Below, in pieces: positions 38,899 to 48,406 of a stretch of DNA of 64,000 bases (position 1 is its first letter; every line of letters begins with the position of its first letter). Below the pieces are notes generated by a model that was given only the letters and a program-made list of their open reading frames with translations, made no database searches and was not told the DNA's origin. The stretch lies in NCBI RefSeq assembly GCF_029223545.1, contig NZ_CP097870.1:3720001-3784000 (forward strand). Reading direction: 5' to 3'. This stretch comes from Thauera sp. GDN1 (GTDB lineage: Bacteria > Pseudomonadota > Gammaproteobacteria > Burkholderiales > Rhodocyclaceae). The translations under genes and the position numbers were made by a program.

Positions 38899-39402
38899 AT
38901 GCAACGCAACCAACCCGAAAACGCCCGCCAGGGCGCCCGCTACGACGGCATCGACGAGATCGACCCCAGCTTCGACGGCGCCGGCGTGCGCGTCGGCATC
39001 GTCATGGCGCGCTTCAACCTCGACATCTGCGAAGGCCTGCTGTCGTCCTGCACCGACGAGCTGCTGCAGCTCGGCGTGGCGCGCGGCGACATCCGCATCG
39101 TCACCGTGCCCGGCGCGCTCGAGATCCCGCTGGTGCTGCAGACCATGGCCCGCAGCGGCAAGTACGACGCCCTGGTCGCGCTCGGCGCGGTGATCCGCGG
39201 CGAGACCTATCACTTCGAGCTGGTGTCGAACGAGATGGGCGCGGGCGTGACCCGCGTCGGCCTCGACACCGGCCTGCCGATCGCCAACGGCGTGCTGACG
39301 ACCGAGGACGAGGACCAGGCGATCGCGCGCATGCGCGAGAAGGGCGCCGACTGCGCCCGCACCGCGGTGGAGATGGCGAACCTGCTGAAGGTGGTGCGAT
39401 GA
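38899..39402 (+). CDS. ribH: 6,7-dimethyl-8-ribityllumazine synthase
   Basis: A 167-residue lumazine synthase. It shows [53 protein letters not shown] with the catalytic His, and [15 protein letters not shown]. It assembles into pentamers or capsids. It overlaps nusB by 4 nt (ATGA). Confidence 0.97.
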   Translation: MQRNQPENARQGARYDGIDEIDPSFDGAGVRVGIVMARFNLDICEGLLSSCTDELLQLGVARGDIRIVTVPGALEIPLVLQTMARSGKYDALVALGAVIRGETYHFELVSNEMGAGVTRVGLDTGLPIANGVLTTEDEDQAIARMREKGADCARTAVEMANLLKVVR

Positions 39403-39902
39403 GCGACATGGACAACACCAGCCCGGCGCCCGAGGGCAGCGGCGCCCCCAACCCGACCAGCAAGATGGCCCGCCGCCGCGCGCGCGAGCTGGCGCTGCAG
39501 GGCGTGTACCAGTGGCTGCTGTCGGGCAACACGATGGCCACGGTGCAGCGCCACCTGGAGTCGGAGACCGAGAACCTCGACAGGATCGACCGCGAGCTCT
39601 TCGTCAGCCTGCTGCGCGGCGCGATCGCCGGCGCCGACGAGCTGCGCGGCCACTTCGAGCCGCTGCTGTCGCGCCCGCTCGCCGAGCTGTCGCCGATCGA
39701 GCACGCGATCCTGCTGCTCGGCACCCACGAGCTGCGCCAGAACATCGAGACGCCCTACCGCGTGGTGATCAACGAGGCCATCGAGCTCGCCAAGGGCTAC
39801 GGCGGCACCGACGGCCACAAGTTCGTCAACGGCGTGCTCGACAAGCTCGCCGCCCGCATCCGGCCGGAAGAAGTGGAAGCCGCGCGCGCCAAGCGCGGCT
39901 GA
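39399..39902 (+). CDS. nusB: Transcription antitermination factor NusB
   Basis: A 167-residue NusB, which with NusE (S10) binds boxA in rRNA operons. It shows [38 protein letters not shown], and [20 protein letters not shown] with [10 protein letters not shown]. The ribH-nusB order is widespread. Confidence 0.97.
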   Translation: MSDMDNTSPAPEGSGAPNPTSKMARRRARELALQGVYQWLLSGNTMATVQRHLESETENLDRIDRELFVSLLRGAIAGADELRGHFEPLLSRPLAELSPIEHAILLLGTHELRQNIETPYRVVINEAIELAKGYGGTDGHKFVNGVLDKLAARIRPEEVEAARAKRG

Positions 39903-39930
39903 ACGCCCGCTGCCGGCGGCCGGCCCACAT

Positions 39931-40102
39931 TCGCGACTGCCGTCGCTCCCACAGGGCGGCGGCGCCGCGCTTCGGCGGGAGCGGCTGCCGCGCTTTTCCG
40001 TGCGAGCGGTGGAAGTCACGCCTTTCTGTGGGAGCAGCCGCCGCGCTTTTCCGTGGAAGCGCCGGAAGCCACGCTTTTCTGTGGGAGCGGCGGAAGCCGC
40101 GA
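39931..40102. repeat. Tandem array of degenerate REP-like palindromes
   Basis: A reverse copy (39931-39952) is followed by about five forward, partly decayed copies beginning near 39976, 40000, 40028, 40053 and 40081. The period is 24-28 bp and each copy ends in CGCTTTTC- or CGCGATCTC-like linkers. Only the last (GTGGGAGCGGCGGAAGCCGCGA) is perfect. The array fills the gap between the convergent nusB and lipoprotein genes. Confidence 0.8.
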
Positions 40103-40104
40103 TC

Positions 40105-41157
40105 TCACGGCCGCCGGGCGCGCATCAGCGTCTGGTCGCCGGCGCGCAGGATCAGGCTGCCGTCGGCCGCGATCGCGAAACCGGTGATGCGCCCGGCAGC
40201 CTCCATGAAGCGCCGCTCCTCGTCCATCACTCCCGGCTCGCAGGCCATCTTGGTCGCCCCCAGCGGCGACAGGCGCAGGCCCTCGCCGGACAGCGCGTAG
40301 CTGCCGAAATAGCGGTTGCACGCGGCCATGCCGCCCAGCCGGCCCTCGGGCGCGAAGTCCAGCGTCGTGCGCGCGGGATCGGCCACCGCCTTGCCGCCGA
40401 TCTCCACCACTTCCCACGGCCCGCCCTGCAGCAGCACGGCCGGATCGCCGCCGCAGCCCTCGAGCACGCGGTCCTGCCAGCGCACCTCGACCGTGTTCGG
40501 ATGCGGCATGCCGCTCATGGCGTCCTCGCAGTAGCGCTCGAACACCAGCGCCGTCAGCGGCCAGCCGGAGGAAACCGCCTCGTAGCTGCGCAGGCCGTCG
40601 CCGTCGATGACCAGCGGGCTGGGCGCGAACACGTGCGTGTAGCCGCCATCGAGCAGCAGCGACAGGCCGTCGGCGCGCACGTCCAGGCGCCAGCCGGGCT
40701 CGTTGCCCACCGCGCGGAACAGCGGCCGCTCGCCGACCAGGCGGCATTCGGGCTGCGCCGCGCCGTCGATCTCCAGCCGCGCCGCATCGCCCTTGACCCA
40801 GATCGAGGTGCGGTCGTCATCGACCGAGACCATCCTCGCGCCGGACGCGGTGCGCACCGGATGCAGGGTGTAGGTCCGCCCCCCGGCCTCCAGGGTCGCC
40901 AGTTCGCCGAAATGGCGCAGGGTGACGGTCTGCTCGCCGCAACGGAAGCGCAGCGGCGGCTGGGGGTCGAGCGCCAGCACGGCCGCATCGCGGGGCGCCT
41001 CCCCGGCAGCCGGCGCGGCGGACGAAGCCGGCTGCGCGCTCGCCGGCGAGGTGGCAGCCGGGGTGGCGGGCGGCTTCGACGCCGCACGATCGCCGAACAG
41101 CGAACACCCGCCGAGCAGCGCGGCGAGCGGAAGAAGGAAAAGCGGACGAAGCACCAT
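40105..41157 (-). CDS. Lipoprotein with MliC, COG3650 and META domains
   Basis: A 350-residue lipoprotein with lipobox LLGGC (Cys18). After a Pro/Ala linker an MliC-like lysozyme-inhibitor domain starts at about residue 65 (FRCGEQTVTLRHFG, TASGARMVSV). A COG3650-like block follows (VGNEPGWRLDVRADG, FERYCEDAMSGMPHP). The C-terminal META/HslJ domain reads GPWEVVEIGGKAV, GGMAACNRYFGSYAL and TKMACEPGVMDEERRFMEA. Three envelope-stress-type domains in one chain suggest protection against host or protist lysozyme; this is inferred from domain families. It is divergent from hypA. Confidence 0.85.
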   Translation of the reverse strand: MVLRPLFLLPLAALLGGCSLFGDRAASKPPATPAATSPASAQPASSAAPAAGEAPRDAAVLALDPQPPLRFRCGEQTVTLRHFGELATLEAGGRTYTLHPVRTASGARMVSVDDDRTSIWVKGDAARLEIDGAAQPECRLVGERPLFRAVGNEPGWRLDVRADGLSLLLDGGYTHVFAPSPLVIDGDGLRSYEAVSSGWPLTALVFERYCEDAMSGMPHPNTVEVRWQDRVLEGCGGDPAVLLQGGPWEVVEIGGKAVADPARTTLDFAPEGRLGGMAACNRYFGSYALSGEGLRLSPLGATKMACEPGVMDEERRFMEAAGRITGFAIAADGSLILRAGDQTLMRARRP

Positions 41158-41283
41158 GGAGTAAACTCCCTCTGTATCGAATGACGACCGGCAACCCGCA
41201 CGCCTCATGTCATGACTTGGCCGGCGCCGGCAGGCAGGACGACCGCGGCGCCGACTCTAGCACGCCCGCCCGGACGGACCCGA

Positions 41284-41625
41284 ATGCACGAAATGTCGCT
41301 CGCCGAGCATGTGCGCGAGATCATCGAAGACGCCGCCGATGCCCAGGGGTTCCGCCGCGTGCGCCGGATCGTGCTCGAGATCGGCGAGCTGGCGGCGGTC
41401 GAGACCGAGGCCCTGCAGTTCTGCCTGGACGTCGTGCTCGAGGGCTCGGTGGCGGCGGGCGCGCAGCTGGAATTCGGCGCGGTGCCCGGCGAAGGCTGGT
41501 GCGCGGCGTGCGCGCGGACGGTGCCGATGCACGAGCGCTACGACCCCTGCCCGCGCTGCGGCGCCTACGGGCTGGACGTGCGCGGCGGGACACGGATGCG
41601 GGTGAGCGCGCTGGAAGTCGAGTGA
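41284..41625 (+). CDS. hypA: Hydrogenase nickel insertion protein HypA
   Basis: A 113-residue nickel chaperone. The N-terminal MHEMSLAEHV supplies the Ni-binding His2. The zinc site is formed by CAAC and CPRC. It delivers nickel to the hydrogenase large subunit together with HypB. It is the first gene of hypABFCDE. The ATG follows a short divergent promoter region shared with the lipoprotein gene. Confidence 0.95.
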   Translation: MHEMSLAEHVREIIEDAADAQGFRRVRRIVLEIGELAAVETEALQFCLDVVLEGSVAAGAQLEFGAVPGEGWCAACARTVPMHERYDPCPRCGAYGLDVRGGTRMRVSALEVE

Positions 41626-41652
41626 CGGCAGGCTGAGGGAGGAACACGGACG

Positions 41653-42645
41653 ATGTGCACGGTATGCGGATGCGGCGGGAAGGCGCAGGTCGGACTGGCC
41701 TACGGCGGCGCGCGGCGCAAGCCCGCGACGGCGGCCGGCGCCCACGCGGCCGCCGCGACGCCCCACCACTGGCGCGCGCTCGCCAGCGCGGAGAACGCGG
41801 CGCCAGCAGCCGGCGGGGGCCAGCCGGCCACGCTGCCGGCGAACGGCGTCGCGATCGTCGCGCCCGCCGGCCCCGCACCCACGCCTGCCGCCGGCCATCA
41901 CCACCTCCACTTCGGCGCAGGCCCCGCGCGCGCCCACGTGCCCGGCATGAGCCAGGGCGAGATGCTGCGCATCGAGCGCGACATCCTCGGCAAGAACGAC
42001 GCCCTCGCCGCGCGCAACCGCGCCACCCTCGCCGCGCACGGCATCCTGGCGCTGAACCTGGTCTCCAGCCCCGGCTCGGGCAAGACCTCGCTGCTGGTGC
42101 GCACGCTGCAGCTGCTCGCCGGCCGCGTCCCGGCCGCGGTGATCGAGGGCGACCAGCAGACCGAGTTCGACGCCGAGCGCATCCGCGCCACCGGCGTCGC
42201 CGCGCTGCAGATCAACACCGGCAAGGGCTGCCACCTCGACGCCGACATGATCGCCCGCGCCCTGCCCCGGCTCGCGCTCGCCGACGGCGGCCTGCTGTTC
42301 ATCGAGAACGTCGGCAACCTGGTGTGCCCGGCCGCCTTCGATCTCGGCGAGGCGCACAAGGTGGTGATCCTGTCGATCACCGAGGGCGAGGACAAGCCGC
42401 TGAAGTACCCCGACATGTTCGCCGCCGCCGACCTGATGCTGCTCAACAAGATCGACCTGCTCCCCCATCTGCAGTTCGACGTGCAGCGCGCCATCGACTA
42501 CGCGCTGCGGGTGAATCCGCGCCTGCGGGTGATCCGGACTTCGGCCACCAGCGGCGAAGGTCTCGACGAATGGCTCGCCTGGCTCGAGACCCGGCTCGCG
42601 GATACCCGTGGGGCCGACCTACAGAAGGCTGCCACGCCAGCATGA
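41653..42645 (+). CDS. hypB: Hydrogenase nickel incorporation GTPase HypB
   Basis: A 330-residue HypB. The N-terminal CTVCGCG high-affinity nickel motif is present. A low-complexity Ala/His linker (with HHHLH) reaches to about residue 95. The SIMIBI GTPase domain has P-loop SSPGSGKTS (138-146), the [16 protein letters not shown] block with the metal-site Cys, and NKIDLLPH as the guanine-specificity motif. It overlaps hypF by 4 nt. Confidence 0.95.
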   Translation: MCTVCGCGGKAQVGLAYGGARRKPATAAGAHAAAATPHHWRALASAENAAPAAGGGQPATLPANGVAIVAPAGPAPTPAAGHHHLHFGAGPARAHVPGMSQGEMLRIERDILGKNDALAARNRATLAAHGILALNLVSSPGSGKTSLLVRTLQLLAGRVPAAVIEGDQQTEFDAERIRATGVAALQINTGKGCHLDADMIARALPRLALADGGLLFIENVGNLVCPAAFDLGEAHKVVILSITEGEDKPLKYPDMFAAADLMLLNKIDLLPHLQFDVQRAIDYALRVNPRLRVIRTSATSGEGLDEWLAWLETRLADTRGADLQKAATPA

Positions 42646-43790
42646 GCCCGCCGTCCCGGACAGCGCCCGGCGCCGACGCTGAGCGCCCCATCCTCGCCCT
42701 CGGCGCCTGGTTCAAGCACGCGGCCTGCGTGCTGGACGCGGACGGCTGGACCTTCGGCCCCAACCTCGGCGACCTCGACAACGCGGAGGCCTGCGCCGGC
42801 GTCGAGCCGGCGGTGGCGGCCCTGCTCGCGGCGGCAGGGCGTACGCCGCGCGCCGTCGCCCACGACCTGCACCCGGACTTCCACTCCACCCGCGTCGCGC
42901 TCGCCACCGCGGCGCGCCTCGGCGTGCCGGCGATCGGCGTGCAGCACCACCACGCCCACGTCGGCGCGGTGCTCGCCGAGCACGGCCGCTTCGACGCCCG
43001 CCCGGTGCTCGGCCTGGCGCTCGACGGCGTCGGCCTCGGCAGCGACGGCGAGGCCTGGGGCGGCGAGCTGCTGCGCGTGGAAGGCGGGCGCTTCCAGCGC
43101 CTGGGCCGCCTGCGCCCGCTGCGCCTGCCCGGCGGCGACCGCGCCGCGCGCGAGCCCTGGCGCATGGCGGCGGCGCTGCTGCACGCCGGCGGCCGCGGCG
43201 ACGAGATCGCCGACCGCTTCGCCCGTCATCCCGCGGCGGCGATGCTGGCGCAGGTGCTCGCACGCCCGGCGCTGAGCCCGCAGACTTCCAGCCTCGGCCG
43301 CCATTTCGACGCCGCCGCCGGCCTGCTCGGCATCTGCGAAATCATGCAGTTCGAGGCCGAGGCCGCGATCGCGCTGGAAAGGCTGGCCGCGCAGCACCCT
43401 GCGCCCGCAGTCGATCCGGCGGACTGGCGGATCGACGCGGCCAAACCCCGCAGCGACCTCGCCCTCGCCCTCGAACTCGACCTCCACCCCCTGCTGCTGC
43501 GCCTGGCCGACGAGCCCGACGCCGGCCGCGGCGCCGCACGCTTCCAGGCCACGCTCGCCGCCGCGCTGGAAGACTGGGTGGCGCGCGCCGCCGCCCTGAC
43601 CGGCTGCGCCACCGTGGTCCTGAGCGGCGGCTGCCTGCACAATCGCCTGCTCGCCGACGCGCTGCACACCCGCCTGCCCGCGCGCGGCCTCGAAACCCTG
43701 GGCGCCCTGCGCCTGTCCCCGGGCGACGCCGGCCTCGCCCTCGGCCAGGCCTGGGTCGCACTGCACTGCCTCACAGACAAGGAAACCTGA
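42642..43790 (+). CDS. hypF: Short HypF: carbamoyltransferase (Kae1-like) domain only
   Basis: A 382-residue protein matching only the C-terminal half of HypF. The metal-binding [16 protein letters not shown], the block [20 protein letters not shown] and [15 protein letters not shown] are present. The N-terminal acylphosphatase, zinc-finger and YrdC-like domains of the usual ~750-residue HypF are absent. The ATG overlaps the hypB stop, so nothing is missing upstream by frameshift. A short functional HypF1 is known from the hyp1 set of Ralstonia eutropha. It makes the CN ligand precursor with HypE. Confidence 0.9.
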   Translation: MSPPSRTAPGADAERPILALGAWFKHAACVLDADGWTFGPNLGDLDNAEACAGVEPAVAALLAAAGRTPRAVAHDLHPDFHSTRVALATAARLGVPAIGVQHHHAHVGAVLAEHGRFDARPVLGLALDGVGLGSDGEAWGGELLRVEGGRFQRLGRLRPLRLPGGDRAAREPWRMAAALLHAGGRGDEIADRFARHPAAAMLAQVLARPALSPQTSSLGRHFDAAAGLLGICEIMQFEAEAAIALERLAAQHPAPAVDPADWRIDAAKPRSDLALALELDLHPLLLRLADEPDAGRGAARFQATLAAALEDWVARAAALTGCATVVLSGGCLHNRLLADALHTRLPARGLETLGALRLSPGDAGLALGQAWVALHCLTDKET

Positions 43791-43794
43791 CCCC

Positions 43795-44013
43795 ATGTGC
43801 CTCGCCATCCCCGCCCGCGTGGTCGAACGGCTCGCCGGCGACGACGCCGTCGTCGAGCTCGACGGCGTGCGCAAGACGATCTCGCTCGCCCTGGTCGACG
43901 ACGTCGCCGTCGGCGACTACGTGATCGTGCACGTCGGCTTCGCGCTCAGCCGCCTCGATCCGGAAGAGGCCGCGCAGACGCTGGCGCTGTTCGCGCAGAC
44001 CGGCGCCCGATGA
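43795..44013 (+). CDS. hypC: Hydrogenase assembly chaperone HypC
   Basis: A 72-residue HypC/HupF. The invariant start [11 protein letters not shown] carries Cys2, which holds the Fe(CN)2CO unit with HypD. The OB-fold blocks [18 protein letters not shown] and [10 protein letters not shown] complete it. It is 4 nt after hypF and overlaps hypD by 4 nt. Confidence 0.96.
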   Translation: MCLAIPARVVERLAGDDAVVELDGVRKTISLALVDDVAVGDYVIVHVGFALSRLDPEEAAQTLALFAQTGAR

Positions 44014-45149
44014 AATACGTCACCGAGTTCCGCGACGGCGTACTCGCCGCCGGCCTCGCCGAAGCCATCGCGCGCGAGGTCGAACCCGGCCGCGACTACG
44101 CCTTCATGGAGTTCTGCGGCGGCCACACCCATGCCATCTCGCGCTACGGCGTGGCCGACCTGCTGCCCGCGAACGTGCGCCTGATCCACGGCCCCGGCTG
44201 CCCGGTGTGCGTGCTGCCGGTGGGCCGGGTGGACATGGCGATCCGCCTCGCGCTCGCCCGCCCCGAGCTGATCCTGTGCACCTACGCCGACTGCCTGCGC
44301 GTGCCGGCCTCGGACGGCCTGTCGCTGCTGAAGGCCAAGGCGCGCGGCGCCGACGTGCGCATGGTGTATTCCGCCGCCGACGCGCTGGCGCTGGCGCGGC
44401 GCGAACCGGGGCGCGAGGTGGTGTTCTTCGCCATCGGCTTCGAGACCACCACCCCGCCCACCGCGCTCGTGATCCGCCAGGCCGCGGCCGAGAACCTGCG
44501 CAACTTCAGCGTGATCTGCAACCACGTGCTGACCCCGCCGGCGATCGACGGCCTGCTGTCCGCTCCTGCCGCATCGGGCCTCTCCCGCCCGCGCCTGGAC
44601 GGCATCCTCGGCCCGGCCCACGTCTCGGTGATCATCGGCAGCGCACCCTATGCCTTCGTTGCCGAACGCCATCGCACCCCGGTGGTGATCACCGGCTTCG
44701 AGCCGCTCGACGTGATGCAGGCGGTGCGCATGCTGGTGCGCCAGGTCGATGAGGGCCGCGCCGAAGTCGAGAACGAATACACCCGCGCCGTAACCACCGA
44801 AGGCAACCGCAAGGCGCAGGCGCTGATGGCGGAGGTGCTGGAGCTGCGCGAGCGCTTCGCCTGGCGCGGCCTGGGCGAACTGCCCGCCTCCGCACTGCGC
44901 ATCCGCCCGGCCTTCGCGGCCTGGGACGCGGAAGCGAAGTTCGGTCTCGAGGACCGCCCGGTGCCCGACCACAAGTCCTGCGAATGCGCCGCCATCCTGT
45001 GCGGCGCCAAGGGCCCCACCGACTGCAGGCTGTTCGGCACCGTGTGCACGCCCGAAACCCCGATGGGCGCGTGCATGGTGTCCTCGGAAGGCGCCTGCGC
45101 CGCGCACTACAACTACGGCCGCTTCCGCGACCAGCCCGCCGCCCCGTAG
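44010..45149 (+). CDS. hypD: Hydrogenase maturation iron-sulfur protein HypD
   Basis: A 379-residue HypD scaffold for Fe(CN)2CO assembly. Hallmarks are [35 protein letters not shown] and [10 protein letters not shown]. The C-terminal [4Fe-4S] cysteines are in CECAAILCG and on to the [19 protein letters not shown] block. Its stop codon is formed inside a REP-like palindrome (45146-45167). Confidence 0.96.
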   Translation: MKYVTEFRDGVLAAGLAEAIAREVEPGRDYAFMEFCGGHTHAISRYGVADLLPANVRLIHGPGCPVCVLPVGRVDMAIRLALARPELILCTYADCLRVPASDGLSLLKAKARGADVRMVYSAADALALARREPGREVVFFAIGFETTTPPTALVIRQAAAENLRNFSVICNHVLTPPAIDGLLSAPAASGLSRPRLDGILGPAHVSVIIGSAPYAFVAERHRTPVVITGFEPLDVMQAVRMLVRQVDEGRAEVENEYTRAVTTEGNRKAQALMAEVLELRERFAWRGLGELPASALRIRPAFAAWDAEAKFGLEDRPVPDHKSCECAAILCGAKGPTDCRLFGTVCTPETPMGACMVSSEGACAAHYNYGRFRDQPAAP

Positions 45150-45167
45150 GAGCGGCGGCAGCCGCGA
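45146..45167 (+). repeat. REP-like palindrome overlapping the hypD stop
   Basis: GTAGGAGCGGCGGCAGCCGCGA. The G-TAG at its 5' end supplies the hypD stop codon. This is the only copy with GTAGGAG instead of GTGGGAG in the window. Confidence 0.88.
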
Positions 45168-45215
45168 TCCTCCGACCTCTCACCACTCGCCCCCCTCCGG
45201 AGCCCGCCCCCCGCC

Positions 45216-46277
45216 ATGCGCAGCGCCACCACCGCCTACATCCGCCCGCTCGACCTTCGCCGCGGCCACGTCGACCTCGGCCACGGCGCCGGCGGCCGCA
45301 GCATGAGCCAGCTCATTGCCGACCTCTTCGTGCACGCCTTCGACAACCCGGCGCTCGCCCGCGGCGACGACGGCGCGGTGCTGCCCGCGCCGGCCGCCGG
45401 CGAGCGCCTGGTGATGGCCACCGACGGTCACGTGGTGAGCCCGCTGTTCTTCCCCGGCGGCGACATCGGCAGCCTGTCCGTGCATGGCACGGTGAACGAC
45501 CTCGCGGTCATGGGCGCGCGTCCGCTGTGGCTGTCCGCCGGCTTCATCCTCGAGGAAGGCTTCCCGCTCGCCGAGCTGGCGCGCATCGTCGCCTCGATGG
45601 CCGCCGCCGCGCGCGCCGCAGGCGTGCAGGTCGTGACCGGCGACACCAAGGTCGTCGAGCAGGGCAAGGGCGACGGCGTGTTCATCACCACCACCGGCGT
45701 CGGCGCCCTGCCCGCCGGGCGCGATCCGGGCGGCGCGCGGGCGCGGCCGGGCGACGTCGTGCTGGTTTCGGGCACGCTGGGCGACCACGGCATGGCCATC
45801 CTCGCCCAGCGCGAATCGCTCGCCTTCGAGTCGCAGATCGTCTCCGACAGCGCCGCGCTGAACGGCCTGGTCGAGGCGCTCTACGCCGCGGTACCGGCCG
45901 AAGCCATCCACGTGCTGCGCGACCCCACCCGCGGCGGACTGGCGAGCACGGTGAACGAGATCGCCAGCCAGTCCGGCGTCGGCTTCGAGCTCGACGAGGC
46001 GGCGATTCCGGTCGCCCCCCAGGTGCGCGCGGCCTGCGAGCTGCTCGGCCTGGATCCGCTCAACATCGCCAACGAGGGCAAGCTGGTGGTGATCTGCGCC
46101 GCCGACGCGGCCGAGGCCGCGCTCGCCGCCCTGCGCGCGCATCCGCTCGGCGCCGCGGCGGCGCGCATCGGCACCGTGGTCGCGGACGAACGCCGCTTCG
46201 TGCAGCTGCGCACCCCGCTCGGCGGACGGCGAATGGTGGACTGGCTGGCAGCCGAGCAACTGCCGCGGATCTGCTGA
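45216..46277 (+). CDS. hypE: Carbamoyl dehydratase HypE
   Basis: A 353-residue PurM-like ATPase that dehydrates the carbamoyl group on its C-terminal Cys to thiocyanate, the CN donor. Signature blocks are LGHGAGGRSMSQLIADLF, ARGDDGAVL, ATDGHVVSPLFFPGGDIG, VTGDTKVVEQGKGDGVF and LRDPTRGGLASTVNEIA. It ends PRIC with the catalytic Cys353. It is 66 nt after hypD, across the repeat. Confidence 0.96.
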   Translation: MRSATTAYIRPLDLRRGHVDLGHGAGGRSMSQLIADLFVHAFDNPALARGDDGAVLPAPAAGERLVMATDGHVVSPLFFPGGDIGSLSVHGTVNDLAVMGARPLWLSAGFILEEGFPLAELARIVASMAAAARAAGVQVVTGDTKVVEQGKGDGVFITTTGVGALPAGRDPGGARARPGDVVLVSGTLGDHGMAILAQRESLAFESQIVSDSAALNGLVEALYAAVPAEAIHVLRDPTRGGLASTVNEIASQSGVGFELDEAAIPVAPQVRAACELLGLDPLNIANEGKLVVICAADAAEAALAALRAHPLGAAAARIGTVVADERRFVQLRTPLGGRRMVDWLAAEQLPRIC

Positions 46278-46446
46278 GAAGCGGCCCGCAACCGGCCTTT
46301 ACAACTCATTACCCCGCGATACACCTGGCGCCCGGCGATTCGCCTATCTTTCGGGTGGAGACAGCAGAAACGCGGAACGGGCCGCCGGGCAATGCGCCCG
46401 GTCCCGTCCCCGCGCCCTGTCCGCCCCACCCTTGCAGGACGCCGCC

Positions 46447-47247
46447 ATGACCTTCCCATCCCGACTGTGGTCCCTGATGCTCGCCGGCAGCCTCGTGCTC
46501 GGCGGCTGTGCCGTGGTGCCGGTGGATGAATATGGCTACTACGATGACGACTACGGCTATTACGAGCACGACACGGTCATCGTCACTCCGCCGCCGCGGG
46601 TGGAATACCGCGGCCTGCCGCCGACCGTCGGCTACATCTGGATCGACGGCTACTGGAACTGGAGCGGGCATCGCCACGACTGGGTTCCAGGCTACTGGGC
46701 GCCACCGGGCACGCGTCAGCGCTCGATCGTGCAACACCGCTACTACGAGCGCGATCGTGACGACGACCGTCGCGAGCGCTGGTGGCGCGATCGCCGCGAC
46801 GACCGACACGATCGCGATCGCGATGGCGATGGCTGGCGCGACGGCCGTCGCGGTGACGATCGGCGCGACAGCGTGCGCGACCGCGACGGCGTGCGCGACC
46901 GCACTGCCGACCGCGACGATGAGCGCAGACGCGCGCTGGTCCGCGAGCGCGAGCGCCGGATCGATCGCGAGCAGGTGCAGCCTCGGCAGGGCGCTCGACC
47001 AGGCGTGTTTCCGCGCCCGCAGCTCACGCCGCGCGAACGCATCCAGGCCGAATCGGAGCGCCGGCGGCTGGGCGAGGAGCCCCGCAGCGAACGCCTCATG
47101 ATCCGCCGTGACCAGGAACGCATCAGCGAGCGCGGCGCGGAACGCCGCCGCGGCGACGAGAAGCGTGCCGCATCCGACGAGCAGCGCGGCGACGAGCGCG
47201 GCCGCCCGCAGTGGCGCGAGCATCTGCGCGAAGCCGGCGGCAACTGA
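46447..47247 (+). CDS. Lipoprotein with WxxGxW repeats and charged Arg/Asp tail
   Basis: A 266-residue lipoprotein with lipobox LVLGGC (Cys21). Residues about 60-85 hold two WxxGxW (BcpO-related) motifs, WIDGYW and WVPGYW. The rest, from about residue 95, is an extremely charged low-complexity segment rich in Arg, Asp and Glu with many RD repeats, probably disordered. Such proteins are periplasmic or outer-membrane anchored; their role is unknown. The stretch between it and hypE shows no gene. Confidence 0.8.
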   Translation: MTFPSRLWSLMLAGSLVLGGCAVVPVDEYGYYDDDYGYYEHDTVIVTPPPRVEYRGLPPTVGYIWIDGYWNWSGHRHDWVPGYWAPPGTRQRSIVQHRYYERDRDDDRRERWWRDRRDDRHDRDRDGDGWRDGRRGDDRRDSVRDRDGVRDRTADRDDERRRALVRERERRIDREQVQPRQGARPGVFPRPQLTPRERIQAESERRRLGEEPRSERLMIRRDQERISERGAERRRGDEKRAASDEQRGDERGRPQWREHLREAGGN

Positions 47248-47324
47248 ACGCCCCGCATTGAAGCCCCTGTGGGAGCAACTGCCTGCGGATGTCCGGCGAC
47301 ATCTTCGCGGGCATGGACGTTTTT

Positions 47325-47391
47325 TCGCGGCTTCCGCCGCTCCCACTCGCGCACCTCGCGTGGCGCGCCGTGGGAGCGGCGGAAGCCGCGA
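47325..47391. repeat. REP-like palindromes, inverted pair (CTTCCG variant)
   Basis: A reverse copy (47325-47346) and a forward copy (47370-47391) lie 23 nt apart. A truncated TCGCGGCTGCAGCTCCCAC follows at 47430. These account for most of the 349-nt gap between the lipoprotein and the ABC binding protein; no gene is seen there. Confidence 0.88.
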
Positions 47392-47596
47392 AGATGAATG
47401 CCAGCGCGGCGGCGACCACCGAGGGTGAATCGCGGCTGCAGCTCCCACTTCGCGCCTGCGATCGCTCGCTCCCCGCGCCGAGGTTGCTCCCTCGCCGCAT
47501 CGCAGCGAAAATCATGGTTTTGCGGCCGCCACCCCGGCGCGCATTCCCGCGGCGGACCCACCCGGCCCGCCCTCACTCCCTCTTTCGGGCAAGACC

Positions 47597-48391
47597 ATGA
47601 AGAAATTCTCCTCGCTGCTGATGCTCTCCCTCACCGCCGCTGCGCTCGTCGCCGGCTGCGGCAAGAACGAACCCGCCGCCCAGTCCGCAGCAGCGCCCGC
47701 CGCGCCGGCGAAGATCGTCATCGGCCTCGACGACAACTTCCCGCCGATGGGCTTCCGCAACGACAGGAACGAGCTCGTCGGCTTCGACATCGACCTGGCG
47801 AAGGAAGCCGCCAAGCGCCTGGGCGTCGAGGTCGAGTTCAAGCCGATCGACTGGAGCGCGAAGGAAGCCGAACTCAACGGCAAGCGCGTGGATGCGCTGT
47901 GGAACGGCCTCACCATCACCGAGGAGCGCAGGAAGAACATCGGCTTCACCAGCGCCTACATGGAAAACCACCAGATCATCGTGGTGCCGGCCAGTTCGAC
48001 GATCAAGACCAAGGCCGAGCTCGCCGGCAAGGTCATCGGCATCCAGGACGGCAGCAGCGCGGTCGACGCGGTGCAGAAGGACCCGGTCGCCGGTTCGTTC
48101 AAGGAGCTGAAGAAATTCGGCGACAACGTCACCGCGCTGATGGACCTGACCACCGGCCGCCTCGACGCGGTGGTGCTCGACGAAGTCGTCGGCCGCTACT
48201 ACACCGCCAAGAAGCCGGGTGAATACGTCGTGCTCGACGACCACTTCGGCACCGAGGAGTACGGCGTCGGCACCCGTAAGGACGACACCGAGCTGCTGGG
48301 CAAGCTGCAGAAGGCGATGGACGACATGAAGGCCGACGGCAGCGCCGCCCGCATCTCGACCGAGTGGTTCGGCAAGGACATCATCAAGTAA
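47597..48391 (+). CDS. Polar amino-acid ABC transporter binding lipoprotein
   Basis: A 264-residue type II binding protein (SBP_bac_3) anchored as a lipoprotein (lipobox LVAGC, Cys21). Ligand-site blocks are IVIGLDDNFPPMGFRNDRNE, LVGFDIDLAKEAAKRLG, WNGLTITEERRKNIGFTSAY and VIGIQDGSSAVDAV. It serves the permease and ATPase that follow. The ligand may be lysine, arginine or another polar amino acid; the lysine-catabolism pair 3 kb away makes lysine attractive, but this is inference. Confidence 0.92.
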   Translation: MKKFSSLLMLSLTAAALVAGCGKNEPAAQSAAAPAAPAKIVIGLDDNFPPMGFRNDRNELVGFDIDLAKEAAKRLGVEVEFKPIDWSAKEAELNGKRVDALWNGLTITEERRKNIGFTSAYMENHQIIVVPASSTIKTKAELAGKVIGIQDGSSAVDAVQKDPVAGSFKELKKFGDNVTALMDLTTGRLDAVVLDEVVGRYYTAKKPGEYVVLDDHFGTEEYGVGTRKDDTELLGKLQKAMDDMKADGSAARISTEWFGKDIIK

Positions 48392-48406
48392 GTCCACTCG
48401 GCAAGA

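Noticed and set aside
39931..40102. Possible CRISPR array
   Set aside because: The repeats are imperfect palindromes with 2-6 nt linkers rather than unique spacers, and they belong to the dispersed REP family. No cas gene is near.
46309..47448. A 379-codon minus-strand frame opposite the WxxGxW lipoprotein
   Set aside because: The plus-strand gene has a lipobox and WxxGxW motifs. The minus read mirrors the charged tail as Val/Ala/Ile repeats.
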